Shown: positions 1 through 8,811 of the stretch, piece by piece
Numbering within the stretch: position 1 is the stretch's first letter
Layout of the letters: each line of letters starts with the position of its first letter
DNA from: Chloroflexota bacterium
GTDB lineage: Bacteria > Chloroflexota > Dehalococcoidia > Lucifugimonadales > Lucifugimonadaceae
Length of the DNA stretch: 64,000 nucleotides
NCBI GenBank assembly: GCA_013204555.1
Contig: JABMNO010000021.1
Location: 1-64,000 of the forward strand
Direction of reading: 5' to 3'
The notes under the pieces: generated by a model
Databases searched by the model: none
What the model saw: only the letters and a program-made list of their open reading frames with translations
Told to the model about the DNA's origin: nothing
Translations under genes and position numbers: made by a program

Positions 1-122
1 AATCGTCAGTCGAGCGTTACTATGCAACATCGGGGGACCTCCTGTTGAGCTGCGTTTGATTCACACAGCAACAACAGTGAGGTTCCCCACTTATGTGTAA
101 ACAACCTCTATGGGAGCTACAT

Positions 123-887
123 CTAGGCGAGCAGACCGGGCAGGACACCACCACTCTGAAACAGGAAGATGAAGCCCACAACGAGGCTAAATCCGGCGAC
201 GGTCAAACCAAGGACAACTCGCGTCCACCTGCGTGCGCTTGCGCCCACAAGGCCGAACACGGACGCTAAGGCGATCAGTGTGTTGGACACCACGAGTCCT
301 ACGGCAAAGGCGATCAGAAGGAAGCTGCCCGCAGCAACGGATGTTGCTCCAGCCGCGCCGGCAAGGAGTAACGCCTGGCTGCCGGTCTCAGCGCCAATTC
401 CGTGGATCATTCCGATTCCTGTTGACGTGGCGGGGCCGTAGCCGCGAGCCGGTACATCGGTGTGGTGGCAGGACTCTTTATTACGTACGAAACGCGCATA
501 CCCGTAGCGTGCTGCATCGAACACAAGCATCCACCTGCTCTTGAGCACGAGATCGCCACGCGTCCGCCACATCGTCAGCAGAATCCACCCACCAAGGCCG
601 ATCAGCGTGATTCCCACTATGGACTCAAGATAGGTGTCTGCCGCCTCCGGTAGCAACGCACCAAACCAGATGGCGGCGAATCCCAGAACGATTACGACCG
701 TGGCATGGCCCACTGCATATAGCGTTCCCATGGCGAGGGCCTGACGCTTGCTTTCGTGGGTGCTAGTGACATCGCTGATCGCTGCAATGTGATCCCAGTC
801 AACGCCGTGGCGGATGCCGAGTCCAATCCCTGTGCCTATGAGCACTAATCCGAGTTCAGCTGCCAAAGTTGATCCTGGCCGCAGCAT
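123..887 (-). CDS. NiCoT/UreH-like nickel (cobalt) transporter
   Basis: Polytopic membrane protein of 254 aa with six or more hydrophobic segments and a hydrophilic, His-containing loop around residues 105-150. Residues 26-33 read RHGVDWDH, a variant of the HX4DH signature (RHA-x-DADHI) that marks helix II of NiCoT-type nickel/cobalt permeases and UreH-like proteins. It should therefore move Ni2+ or Co2+ across the cytoplasmic membrane. It lies 12 bp downstream of a Fur-family repressor gene on the same strand, so the pair is probably a metal-responsive operon. The metal is inferred from the family; cobalt or a UreH-like role are alternatives. Confidence 0.8.
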   Translation of the reverse strand: MLRPGSTLAAELGLVLIGTGIGLGIRHGVDWDHIAAISDVTSTHESKRQALAMGTLYAVGHATVVIVLGFAAIWFGALLPEAADTYLESIVGITLIGLGGWILLTMWRTRGDLVLKSRWMLVFDAARYGYARFVRNKESCHHTDVPARGYGPATSTGIGMIHGIGAETGSQALLLAGAAGATSVAAGSFLLIAFAVGLVVSNTLIALASVFGLVGASARRWTRVVLGLTVAGFSLVVGFIFLFQSGGVLPGLLA

Positions 888-899
888 TCACGATGATGC

Positions 900-1322
900 T
901 CATTCTCGGCAACCCTTGCAGAGGCCGGATATGGCGATGTGATCTAACTCTGCAACGAAGCCAAAATCGGAGTTGAGGCGACGCTGCAGGTCACTGAAAT
1001 AGTCGCTGGGGACATCGATTACTTCGCCGCATTCCCGGCAATTCGCGTGGTGGTGGGATCCGTGGACCGCGGCCTGATAGATCGTCTCGCCATCTGCCAT
1101 CAGGGTTTCTGAAACCAACCGGGCGTCGCGCAGGGCGGATAGCGTCCGGTAGACGGTCGATGGCGTTGTGTTCGGCCACGCCGTCTCGATTCGCTGGACC
1201 ATATCGCGCGCCGTCACGTGATCGGAGGCGTGCATAAGTTCGGACAACACCTGTGTCCGGGGTGTTGTTACCCGCAGTCCTCGATCTCTGATTGCTGCCG
1301 ATGCGTCGGCTTCACACGACAA
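900..1322 (-). CDS. Fur-family metal-dependent repressor
   Basis: 140 aa with the Fur layout: winged helix at about residues 10-80, then a His-rich metal site with HHHANCREC at 90-98 and a second Cys pair CKGC at 135-138, giving the two CxxC structural zinc knuckles. The start is TTG at 1322, chosen because AGGAGG lies five bases upstream and no ATG fits. It precedes the nickel/cobalt transporter gene by 12 bp, so it probably represses that transporter when metal is abundant (a Nur-like role). A palindrome at 1333-1346 in front of the start is a candidate autoregulatory operator. Fur, Zur and Nur cannot be told apart from sequence alone. Confidence 0.85.
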   Translation of the reverse strand: MSCEADASAAIRDRGLRVTTPRTQVLSELMHASDHVTARDMVQRIETAWPNTTPSTVYRTLSALRDARLVSETLMADGETIYQAAVHGSHHHANCRECGEVIDVPSDYFSDLQRRLNSDFGFVAELDHIAISGLCKGCRE

Positions 1323-1332
1323 TTTTGCCTCC

Positions 1333-1346
1333 TGCGAAAATTCGCA
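1333..1346. promoter_or_regulatory. Candidate operator palindrome upstream of the Fur-family gene
   Basis: TGCGAAAATTCGCA is a perfect inverted repeat (TGCGAA, 2-bp centre, TTCGCA) about 10 bp before the TTG start, overlapping the ribosome binding site. A-T centred palindromes of this kind are typical Fur-family sites, so this is a candidate autoregulatory operator. Binding is inferred from position. Confidence 0.4.
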
Positions 1347-1522
1347 TCTGCACAGTAGAACGAACCGGCTTGTCGGTCAACCAGTTCTCCTCGACGCGTA
1401 TTGGCACCTAGCGCGGGCCCAGAGAGCCAATTCGGGGCCGGATTAGAGCAATTCTCACGGCCAAATCCATTTCGTTATGAAATCGTCATTATTGCGCCAC
1501 GCGCGGAAGGTAATCTTCTGCC

Positions 1523-1879
1523 ATGCTGCACGAAAGAACAGACATCGCTTCAGAATGTCATGCGCTGAAGGGTATGGAGCTTCTGGAACGGAAGTGGATA
1601 CTCCAGATCCTGCATGCTCTGGCAAATGGCCGCGCCCGATTTTGTGCACTTCAGGATTCGATTGGCGAGCTTAACTCCGTGACACTCAGCCGTCGCCTCA
1701 AATTGCTTGAGGACACAGGCATAGTGGATCGGGAGGTCAAGAACGCGCTTCCTCCGTGGGTCGAGTACGAGCTAACGGACATGGGACGTGACCTCATTAA
1801 CGTGATCGAAGCCATCGAATCTTGGTGTGCCAAATGGGACGTTGAATCCGCCGCTCCGATAACGGTTAGCGTCAACTAG
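1523..1879 (+). CDS. HxlR-family transcriptional regulator
   Basis: 118 aa winged-helix protein of the HxlR (MarR-like) type. It has the usual single N-terminal Cys (C12), the ERKWILQIL helix at the start of the domain, a recognition helix near LSRRLKLLEDTGIV, and the YELTDMGRDL wing at the C-terminal part. Proteins of this kind bind DNA as dimers and often sense quinones, aldehydes or oxidants through the N-terminal Cys. It reads away from the Fur gene and towards the amidohydrolase on the other strand, so neither neighbour is a clear target. Its regulon is unknown. Confidence 0.85.
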   Translation: MLHERTDIASECHALKGMELLERKWILQILHALANGRARFCALQDSIGELNSVTLSRRLKLLEDTGIVDREVKNALPPWVEYELTDMGRDLINVIEAIESWCAKWDVESAAPITVSVN

Positions 1880-1903
1880 TCGTCTAGCTTTTCAAGGGGC
1901 AAC

Positions 1904-3487
1904 TCAGGGGATGGGTTTGCCGGCGAGAACGCCGGTTAGTTCCTCGTGATCAACGGCAATTTTGCCGTTTACGATCACGTAGGGAATTCCTGCGGGATGA
2001 ACGCGCGGGTCCTCAAAACTTGATTGGTCGATGATTCGATCGGCGTCGAATACGACTATGTCCGCGAACTTCCCTTCGGCCAGCACACCTCTGTCGGTCA
2101 GGCCAAATCGGTTCGCCGGATTCTGCGTTAAGCGCTGCACCACCTGCTCAAGCGGGTAGCCGAGCCGTCGTCGCAGACGGCCAACGACGCGCGGGAAGCA
2201 GCCGAACGCTCGCGGGTGGCAGACTTCGCCAATTGGAATGGCATCGCTGCCGATCATGTAGTCGTCGCGGGACAGCAGCGCCATCACATCCGCCTCGACC
2301 TGCCTCCAGAGACGGGCGCTGTGTGGCGGCGCGCCCCTGGAGCCGCAGAAGAGTTTCGTCTCAAGAATCACGTCACAGATCATCTCCGGGACCGATACGC
2401 CGCGCTCGGCTGCCACATCTCTGAAGTACATGCCTTCCAGGTGCTTGTGCGACTCCGGCCCAATGACTGACCAGCTATTCTCCGCAAGCGCCTTGACACT
2501 GTAGTTCTCCAGCATCGCGATGTATTTCGACCGCTGGGCCGGGTCTGCGAGGCGCTCCAGAACGCCGTCGGCGCCACCTTCGTGGAAATCGCCACTGAAG
2601 TAACTCATTGGGAAGCTGGAACCAACCGGGTACGGGTAGCACTCCAGCGTTATGTCGACGCCTTCTGATTTAGCGGCATCGATCTCTGCCATCAACTCGT
2701 CTACCTGCCCGGCCGAATCTGCCTGGGTGCGGTAGTGGGAGAAGTGAACTTTCACGCCTGATTGGCGGCCAATTTCGAGCGCCTCTGTGACACCGCCGCC
2801 ACCAAATCCACGGTCAGTCTCGTGATCTCGAAGGTGCGTGACGTACACGCCGCCATACTCGGCGACCACCTTGCATAGCTCGATCAGCTCCTCCGTGTCC
2901 GAATACGCATTCGGGTAGTAAGACATACCGGTTGCCAGCCCGCGAGCGCCCTCATCGAGGCCCTGTCGCAACAGAGCTTTCGCTTTATCCAGGTCAGCAC
3001 CGCGAATTGGTGCGTCAACGAAACCGACGGAAGAGATGCGCAGCGGGCCGTGTGGTACCAGGCAGACGGTATTGATGCCAACGCCGTCATAGTGGCTTCG
3101 GAACGACGCTATTGTCGACATATCAAGGTCTTCGGGGGGATCGCCAAGCAAGCCAGCGAGATATCGCCGGTAGTTGAGATAGTCGTCCCGACTCAGCGGC
3201 GCGTAGGAAAGTCCATCTTGATCGAGGATCTCAGTCGTGATGCCCTGTCTCAGTCCGTTGGCATGCTGGGGGTCGTTAAGCAGCGCACCATCGGAGTGGG
3301 CGTGGGTGTCTATCCAACCGGGCGCGATTGTCAGACCGGTGGCGTCGATCGTGCGAGCGCCGTTGGCTGATGAAAGATCACCAAGCGCCGAGATTCGGTC
3401 GCCGGTTACGCCGATATCAGCCTTGACCGGCGGCGAGCCCGTTCCGTCGACGATAGTCCCGTTCTTGATAACGACATCGAATGCCAA
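1904..3487 (-). CDS. D-aminoacylase-like amidohydrolase
   Basis: 527 aa protein of the amidohydrolase superfamily. It has the N-terminal composite beta-domain (VVIKNGTIVDGTG) followed by the metal-binding IDTHAHSD strand, with the HxH pair at residues 62 and 64. Later conserved blocks include THLRDHE, VKVHFSHY and GSDAIP, matching N-acyl-D-amino-acid deacylases, which hydrolyse N-acyl-D-amino acids to D-amino acid and carboxylate. The C-terminal GKFADIVVFD / VIVNGKIAVD blocks complete the beta-domain. It is a single gene between convergent or oppositely oriented neighbours. Substrate could also be another N-acyl or cyclic amide. Confidence 0.85.
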   Translation of the reverse strand: MAFDVVIKNGTIVDGTGSPPVKADIGVTGDRISALGDLSSANGARTIDATGLTIAPGWIDTHAHSDGALLNDPQHANGLRQGITTEILDQDGLSYAPLSRDDYLNYRRYLAGLLGDPPEDLDMSTIASFRSHYDGVGINTVCLVPHGPLRISSVGFVDAPIRGADLDKAKALLRQGLDEGARGLATGMSYYPNAYSDTEELIELCKVVAEYGGVYVTHLRDHETDRGFGGGGVTEALEIGRQSGVKVHFSHYRTQADSAGQVDELMAEIDAAKSEGVDITLECYPYPVGSSFPMSYFSGDFHEGGADGVLERLADPAQRSKYIAMLENYSVKALAENSWSVIGPESHKHLEGMYFRDVAAERGVSVPEMICDVILETKLFCGSRGAPPHSARLWRQVEADVMALLSRDDYMIGSDAIPIGEVCHPRAFGCFPRVVGRLRRRLGYPLEQVVQRLTQNPANRFGLTDRGVLAEGKFADIVVFDADRIIDQSSFEDPRVHPAGIPYVIVNGKIAVDHEELTGVLAGKPIP

Positions 3488-3837
3488 TATTCCGTCCTCT
3501 GCGCTCGCGAAAATGAAGTGCGAGCGCAGGTTACCGCGGAGGCGGGGAGTTCGCCATCATTTTGGGGCGTGGATGTGCGAGTTGGTGCCGGGTAGGTGGG
3601 TGTTAGACGTTGAGACCTCATCTTCCGCGGTGGTTGGCCGCAAAGGTCATTCGAATCACGATGTCCTGTACCCACTTGGAAATCTTGGCGTTACACGACT
3701 GACACATCGAGGACACCGTAATCGATCGGCCATCTACACCCGACTCCCTCGCCAAGGTGGACACTAATGCAACTATACCCTTCACGAATTGCCCTGCACC
3801 ATCAGAGCAATTCGCCAACAACCGGGGCTTCACAACC
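3488..3837. other. Intergenic region, nothing recognised
   Basis: About 350 bp between the amidohydrolase start and the AAC(3)-like gene end. Open frames exist on both strands but none has a convincing start, ribosome binding site or family motif. No strong hairpin or repeat was noticed. Confidence 0.5.
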
Positions 3838-4596
3838 TCAGTCTTCACACAACGTGCGGGGATCGGCGCGCAGACACTGCAGGGTGGTCCGCACAATTCC
3901 CTGTGCGTGGATCAGACGGACTTGCGAATCGCCAATCTGCGTCATCTGCTGAATACCGCGGTCGATGAAGACGGGCTCCATCACAGCGAAGTCGCGCGGG
4001 GTGCCGTATGAGTGCAGCATGTAGCGCCTCTGGATTTCTTCGCCCCCTACGCTAAGCGTCGCCTTAGCAAATCCCTTTTGCATGTGATATTCGGATCCGG
4101 CGAGCTCTTCTACATGGTGGAAAACGGTGACGGACTCATAGTCGACGCCCAGCAGCAGCACATACCCGTTTTCGTATTGCGCCAGTTTGCCGTAGGGCGA
4201 AACCTCATCGCAGGGGGTGATCGAAAACGTGTGATCGCTGGTCAGCTCTTCAGCGTCCGCGCCAATGGCAGCGGCCGAGTGCGTTGGGTGCAAGCTGCGT
4301 ATCGCTTCTGGCCGTTTACGGAACGTTTCTGGAATGCGACCAGTCCAGCAGGGTGAATTGTCTGGATCAAACGTCGGGGGATTGTCCGGAGAAAGGAATT
4401 CGCTACCGGTCAACGTCGGAACGACCACAGTGCCATCGGGTCCGACCGTTTCCAGCAGCGCGTCGATGATGGCGTCCGCGCCACCTTCGACGTGACCGAA
4501 ACTGCTGAGTGAACTGTGCACCAACACCCGGCTCCCCGTTGAAAGCCCCAGTCGTTGAAGCCGAGTTCGTATCTGATCAGCGGTAACCGTTGTCAT
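3838..4596 (-). CDS. AAC(3)-family N-acetyltransferase
   Basis: About 252 aa from ATG at 4596, preceded by AGGA; an upstream ATG at 4653 would add 19 low-complexity residues. It has the conserved blocks of the aminoglycoside 3-N-acetyltransferase/YokD family: an early VLVHSSLSSFG, then TVVVPTLTGSEF, the LHPTHSAAAIG loop and SPYGKL. Members transfer acetyl from acetyl-CoA to an amine. In environmental bacteria most are not resistance genes; FrbF- and YokD-like members have other substrates, so aminoglycoside acetylation should not be assumed. Stands alone with a promoter region on its right. Confidence 0.8.
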   Translation of the reverse strand: MTTVTADQIRTRLQRLGLSTGSRVLVHSSLSSFGHVEGGADAIIDALLETVGPDGTVVVPTLTGSEFLSPDNPPTFDPDNSPCWTGRIPETFRKRPEAIRSLHPTHSAAAIGADAEELTSDHTFSITPCDEVSPYGKLAQYENGYVLLLGVDYESVTVFHHVEELAGSEYHMQKGFAKATLSVGGEEIQRRYMLHSYGTPRDFAVMEPVFIDRGIQQMTQIGDSQVRLIHAQGIVRTTLQCLRADPRTLCED

Positions 4597-4829
4597 GAAG
4601 TGGGTTTTCCTGTGCGATGGGCTGGGGTGATGGTGTTTTGGCTGGGGAGTCAACAGCGATTGTACGGTGCGTTGTGGGTTCTAAATTTGAGGCAAAACGC
4701 CCCACCGCAAGTCATCCGATCACCACCCGCGATTAGCATGAGGCGGCTCAATGCCATCGTTTGAGTAGAAGAACAACCTCAGCGGCCCGAATCTTGGGAC
4801 GGTTGGGTGAGGTCGCTGCGAACACCACC

Positions 4830-5231
4830 TCAGATTGGCTGGCGGGATGCGAAGCCGGTGTTGGTGTTGTGCCAGTGGGCTACTTTGGGGTCGCCTTTTA
4901 TCCAGCAGAGCCATATGTGTTGGCCATTTAGTTCGCCAGGGAAGTCGATCAGCTGAGATACGAGGTCACGTACGAGGATGGACTTTCCAGATAGCAATTC
5001 CATGGCGTCGGTGTAATTCTCCAATTCTGATTTCGCAGATTTGGAAGCATCTGCCAGTTGCCTGCCAACATCGCCGCCCTCAGTGGAATGAGAGATGCCT
5101 TGCAGCCGTTTGATCTCATCCCGCAGTTGGATAGATCGGGCAATGGCCGCTGTCGCTGCATCAAGCTGCTCTACTACCCACGGTAGAAGCGCGTTTGCTT
5201 CCTCCACCGAATATGTGACTTGATCTGGCAT
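4830..5231 (-). CDS. DUF2203 family protein
   Basis: 133 aa from ATG at 5231 (a longer reading from 5315 adds an unconserved head). The N-terminus reads YSVEEANALLPWV, then a helical middle, then the typical ending with FPGELNGQHIWLCW, KVAHWH and GF, which is the DUF2203 signature. Function of the family is unknown; members are small, cytoplasmic and common in Chloroflexota, Actinomycetota and Acidobacteriota. It is divergent from the GNAT gene that starts at 5320, sharing a short intergenic region. Confidence 0.8.
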   Translation of the reverse strand: MPDQVTYSVEEANALLPWVVEQLDAATAAIARSIQLRDEIKRLQGISHSTEGGDVGRQLADASKSAKSELENYTDAMELLSGKSILVRDLVSQLIDFPGELNGQHIWLCWIKGDPKVAHWHNTNTGFASRQPI

Positions 5232-5319
5232 ACTTTGATGACGGGGAGTCGAATTCGAATCCCTTCTGTCAAACTCCTCACTCAGCATCTTGGGGCCACA
5301 TGGCCTGAGGCGCACTGCA

Positions 5320-5901
5320 TTGTTCCAGATTCGCCAGATCGGCGTTGATGAAATGGACGTTTACGAGAAGATCCCGATGCGTTTCAGGGTGGACTCGGTA
5401 TTTGATGTGGAGATCGTAGATCAGGGATTGGGGGGCTATCGCATCACAGAGCAGGCTGTTGCTGAGCCGTGGGTGAAGGATTACCTGGCTGAGGGCCACG
5501 CTGCGCTGCCAGCGTGGATCGACGATTTCGATGGGACTAACTGGGCGTTCTTCCTTGCAGAGGAAGATGGACACGCGATTGGCGGTGCCACTGTGGCGTC
5601 TCGCACGCCAGATGCAAATATGCTGGATGGGCGCGACGATCTTGCGGTGCTCTGGGATCTTCGGGTGAATCCTCTCAACCAACACAGTGGCGTGGCGAAG
5701 GCGCTGGTGAACCGGGCAATTGAATGGAGCCGGGATGAGGGGCTGACTCAGTTGAAGATCGAGACGCAGAACGTCAACGTACCAGCATGCAGGTTCTACG
5801 CGAGCATGGGATGTGAGTTGCGTGGGGTTGTGCACCACGCTTATGAGGATGAACCAGACCTGAAAGACGAGATCATGTTTCTCTGGTGGCTTGACCTTTG
5901 A
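5320..5901 (+). CDS. GNAT-family N-acetyltransferase
   Basis: About 193 aa GCN5-related acetyltransferase. The conserved core is LAVLWDLRVNP followed by GVAKALVNRAIEW (motif A, acetyl-CoA pyrophosphate loop, here degenerate: QHSGVA) and VPACRFYASMGC (motif B). The start is taken as TTG at 5320, with GAGG nine bases upstream, because the family's first strand (FQIRQIG) begins there; ATG at 5353 is the alternative. Its stop overlaps the TTG start of the ABC ATPase gene by 4 bp, so it is probably co-transcribed with the exporter. Substrate unknown. Confidence 0.75.
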   Translation: MFQIRQIGVDEMDVYEKIPMRFRVDSVFDVEIVDQGLGGYRITEQAVAEPWVKDYLAEGHAALPAWIDDFDGTNWAFFLAEEDGHAIGGATVASRTPDANMLDGRDDLAVLWDLRVNPLNQHSGVAKALVNRAIEWSRDEGLTQLKIETQNVNVPACRFYASMGCELRGVVHHAYEDEPDLKDEIMFLWWLDL

Positions 5902-6689
5902 GTTCAGAACCTGTGGAAGATAACCAGACTGATGACGTAATCCGGGTTGAGAATCTGGTGAAGCGGTATGACGATCTGAAGGCCGTAAACGGCGTTAGCT
6001 TTGAGGTTCACCGAGGCGAGATTTTTGGCATCCTTGGCCCGAATGGCGCGGGCAAGACGACCACGGTGGAAATCCTTGAGGGAATGCGGGTGGCCGACTC
6101 TGGAACGGCAATGATCAACGGCATCGACGTTAGCCGCGATCCCAGAGCTGTCAAATCGATCATTGGCGTTCAACTTCAATCTGTGCAGTTCTTTGATCAA
6201 CTTAAGTTGCACGAGCTGGTAAGCCTGTTCGGGTCGCTGTACAGCCGGAAAGTGAACGCACGGGAACTACTGGCGCGAGTCGATCTCACTGAAAAGAGTG
6301 ATTCGTTGTACAAGACGCTCTCCGGTGGGCAGAAGCAGCGGCTCTCTGTCGCGGTGGCGCTCGTGAATGATCCGGTAGTGCTGTTTCTTGATGAGCCCAC
6401 TACTGGACTTGATCCGCAGGCGCGTCGGCACATGTGGGAGCTAATTTCATCCATTCGCGATGGTGGAGCGACGATTGTGCTGACAACGCACTACATGGAA
6501 GAGGCAGAAGAGCTCTGCGACCGGGTCGCCATTATGGATTCAGGTGAGATCGTGCGACTGGGGTCGCCGTCTGAGTTGATCGAAGAGTTGCTCGCCACGG
6601 GCTTCTCCAAGAGCCGCACAGTGCATCCAGCGGATCTGGAGGATGTGTTTATCCACCTCACGGGCCACGGCCTTCGAGAAGACTCTTGA
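5898..6689 (+). CDS. ABC exporter ATP-binding subunit
   Basis: 263 aa ABC ATPase of the drug/antibiotic-exporter (CcmA/DrrA-like) class. Visible motifs are Walker A GPNGAGKTT, the Q-loop region, signature LSGGQKQR, Walker B VVLFLDEPT and the switch His in TTHYMEEAE. The start is TTG overlapping the previous stop (TTGA), and the gene in turn overlaps the permease gene by TTGA. It should energise the ABC-2 permease encoded next as a dimeric exporter. With the leading GNAT gene this looks like a three-gene operon; the transported compound cannot be deduced. Confidence 0.9.
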   Translation: MSSEPVEDNQTDDVIRVENLVKRYDDLKAVNGVSFEVHRGEIFGILGPNGAGKTTTVEILEGMRVADSGTAMINGIDVSRDPRAVKSIIGVQLQSVQFFDQLKLHELVSLFGSLYSRKVNARELLARVDLTEKSDSLYKTLSGGQKQRLSVAVALVNDPVVLFLDEPTTGLDPQARRHMWELISSIRDGGATIVLTTHYMEEAEELCDRVAIMDSGEIVRLGSPSELIEELLATGFSKSRTVHPADLEDVFIHLTGHGLREDS

Positions 6690-7795
6690 ACTTCTACGTA
6701 GCGCTCACTGTCGCCTCCCTGAAAATGTACTTCAGGAACTGGCAAGGCGTCTTCTGGTCGCTATTCTTCCCGGGCGTGATCATGGTGATATTTGGATTCA
6801 TCAACTTTGGGGGATTCAACGCTCCGAATGTTGGAGTGGTGGACAGATCAAATACTCCTGTCTCGACTCGCCTGATAAGTCTGCTGGAGAGTTTCGGATC
6901 GAACGAGGCCCTCGACATCACTGTGGGCACGGAAGACGGGTTGGCGACATTGCTGGACGATGGCGATATCGATGCGATGTTCTTGATCCCCGAGGGATTC
7001 GCTGAGGGTGACAGCAAATCAGTCATTTCTGTGACGGCAGATATTCGTAAACCCCAAGAGAAGGCTGTTGCGCTGGCGGTACTTAACGCGTCGCTGGATC
7101 GCCTCTTCGCCGAGATCGAAGACGTTCCCGCTGAGTTCGTTGTCGAGAATCGATTCGGCGTTGAGGAGTCGAGCGTTGAGGTTGACGAGGAAGATTTCGC
7201 CGATTTCCTTGTGCCAGGTATTGCTGCGATGGCGATCATGCAGGGAGGCATCTTTGGCGTGGTGTTCAGCCTTGTCAGGTTCAGAGCGCAAGGAGTGCTG
7301 CGCAGACTTTTCGCCACACCAATTGGCCCTCGCCACTTCCTGGTGGGCCAGGTCATTACGCGGCTCACAATCTCGCTAATCCAGGCCTACATACTGTTGA
7401 TCACAGGTGCGCTGATCCTGGGCGTCTCAGTTGGAGGGAGTGTTGCAGCGTGGCTATCTCTGACGGTTCTCGCTCTGCTTGGCGGCGCGTTATTCATCTC
7501 AATGGGCCTTGCAATATCCGGGTGGGCCAAGACTGAAGACACAGCCGCGCCGCTAAGCAACATTATTGCTCTGCCAATGATGTTCATGTCTGGAATATTC
7601 TTCCCGGTGGACGTGCTACCTGAGGCGATGCGGAGCGTGGTTCAGTTCCTCCCGCTCACCTATCTTGCGGATGGGATGAGAGAGGCGGCGCTGGATGGCT
7701 CAAGTCTGTTGGAGCTTGGGCCAGAGCTTCTTGGGCTGGGGATTTGGACAGCAGTGATCTTCGCTGTGGCTACCCGTGTGTTCAAGTGGGAATAG
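6686..7795 (+). CDS. ABC-2 type permease
   Basis: 369 aa with one N-terminal membrane helix (about 20-40), a large extracytoplasmic domain (about 45-185) and a C-terminal bundle of five or six helices. It contains the ABC-2 signature near LPMMFMSGIFFPVDVLPE and LPLTYLADGMREA. It is the membrane partner of the ATPase gene immediately upstream, with which it overlaps by 4 bp at a TTG start. Expected to export a drug, lipid or small peptide; no substrate clue in the neighbours. Confidence 0.9.
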   Translation: MNFYVALTVASLKMYFRNWQGVFWSLFFPGVIMVIFGFINFGGFNAPNVGVVDRSNTPVSTRLISLLESFGSNEALDITVGTEDGLATLLDDGDIDAMFLIPEGFAEGDSKSVISVTADIRKPQEKAVALAVLNASLDRLFAEIEDVPAEFVVENRFGVEESSVEVDEEDFADFLVPGIAAMAIMQGGIFGVVFSLVRFRAQGVLRRLFATPIGPRHFLVGQVITRLTISLIQAYILLITGALILGVSVGGSVAAWLSLTVLALLGGALFISMGLAISGWAKTEDTAAPLSNIIALPMMFMSGIFFPVDVLPEAMRSVVQFLPLTYLADGMREAALDGSSLLELGPELLGLGIWTAVIFAVATRVFKWE

Positions 7796-7941
7796 CGGCG
7801 CTGTGTGACCTGTCGGCTACCCGACGATTACGCGGGCATTATGGGTCCAGCACCGGTACCGCCATCTGATAGCCAGATAGAAGTAGCACCACCTGAGGAC
7901 CGCCAGCGGTGGGTTGGCGCTACGATGGTGCGTTAAATGGC

Positions 7942-7992
7942 GGAAGCGAGTCGTCAGTCCGGTGCACGGAACCATCTTGACCACTCGCTTCC
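7942..7992. other. Strong nested hairpin in an intergenic region
   Basis: Within the 302-bp gap between the permease and MerR genes, GGAAGCGAGT (7942-7951) pairs perfectly with ACTCGCTTCC (7983-7992). Inside it, after a C-C mismatch, GTCA pairs with TGAC, and a small CCG-GTGCA-CGG hairpin sits in the loop. There is no T-run after it, so it is not an obvious terminator. Could be part of a leader RNA, a small RNA or a mobile repeat. The rest of the gap shows nothing recognisable. Confidence 0.45.
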
Positions 7993-8097
7993 AATCAGGA
8001 TTACGCCACATTAGGGACTACGGATTTCATTTTCTGAGATGATTTCTAACAGCAGGTAGCGAATATTCGGGTCGCTCCAGACCCAGAACAGTGACGA

Positions 8098-8811
8098 GTG
8101 TTGGCAGAATCGAAAAAAATGGCGGTGAGCGAACTCTCTCGAAGGACAGGGTTGACGACTGCGGCCATCAATTTCTACGTTCGCGAAGGATTGCTTCCGC
8201 GGCCAGAGAAAACTGCCGCCACGAGGGCGTTGTACGAAGAGTCATATGTTGAGCGCATTGAACGCATCAAGGATCTCAAGGCCCGTGGGCTGCCACTGCG
8301 AGTCATTGGCCGCGTTCTCAATGAAGCCGACCCGGCAAGTGTGTTCGGAGTCGCCGAAGCGTCTGGGACATCCGAGGCAGCGAGGACACCAGCACGTACA
8401 AACAAGGTTTCGACGCCTCTCGGCATCGAAGCGTTTGCGGGGGAGATCGGACTCTCGGTCGACCAGGTTCGGCGTGCGCTAGACCTCGGGCTGCTCGATC
8501 CGAGTTCGGGCGGCCGCGATGAGCGCTCAATACGTTTCGTCGGCAGGGACGTGATCGCAGGTAAGGCGCTGGCGCGCCTTCTTTCCAACGGCATCGGGTT
8601 TGACCTCCTCGCGAGGCATACCGCCGAATTCGAGCCACTGACACGCGCTGAGTCGCATTTCATGGCTGAACACCTTGCCCTGGCTCGAAACGCCAACGTT
8701 GAGGAGTCGAACCAAGCGATACGAGAAACCGCATCTGGCTTCGCGAGGCTCAGGGATTACCTGCGTATTCGAAAATTTGAGCAGGAGTATCCAGACTGGG
8801 CTGGCAAATGA
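8098..8811 (+). CDS. MerR-family transcriptional regulator
   Basis: 237 aa. The N-terminal winged helix-turn-helix reads VSELSRRTGLTTAAINFY-VREGLLP, followed by the dimerisation helix KDLKARGLPLRVIGRVL. The C-terminal half, after a linker, looks like a second helical DNA- or ligand-binding domain. The start may be GTG 8098 or ATG 8119; neither has a strong ribosome binding site. It overlaps the following GNAT gene by ATGA, so the two are one transcription unit. Effector unknown; the lack of a C-terminal Cys motif argues against a metal sensor. Confidence 0.8.
   Translation: MLAESKKMAVSELSRRTGLTTAAINFYVREGLLPRPEKTAATRALYEESYVERIERIKDLKARGLPLRVIGRVLNEADPASVFGVAEASGTSEAARTPARTNKVSTPLGIEAFAGEIGLSVDQVRRALDLGLLDPSSGGRDERSIRFVGRDVIAGKALARLLSNGIGFDLLARHTAEFEPLTRAESHFMAEHLALARNANVEESNQAIRETASGFARLRDYLRIRKFEQEYPDWAGK

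Noticed and set aside
3618..3896. A Cys-containing 92-codon frame on the minus strand
   Set aside because: It overlaps the end of the AAC(3)-like gene and has no start signal; the CxxC is not part of a recognisable knuckle.
3838..4596. Calling the AAC(3)-family gene an aminoglycoside resistance gene
   Set aside because: Family membership does not show this; environmental members mostly have other substrates and there is no mobile or resistance context.
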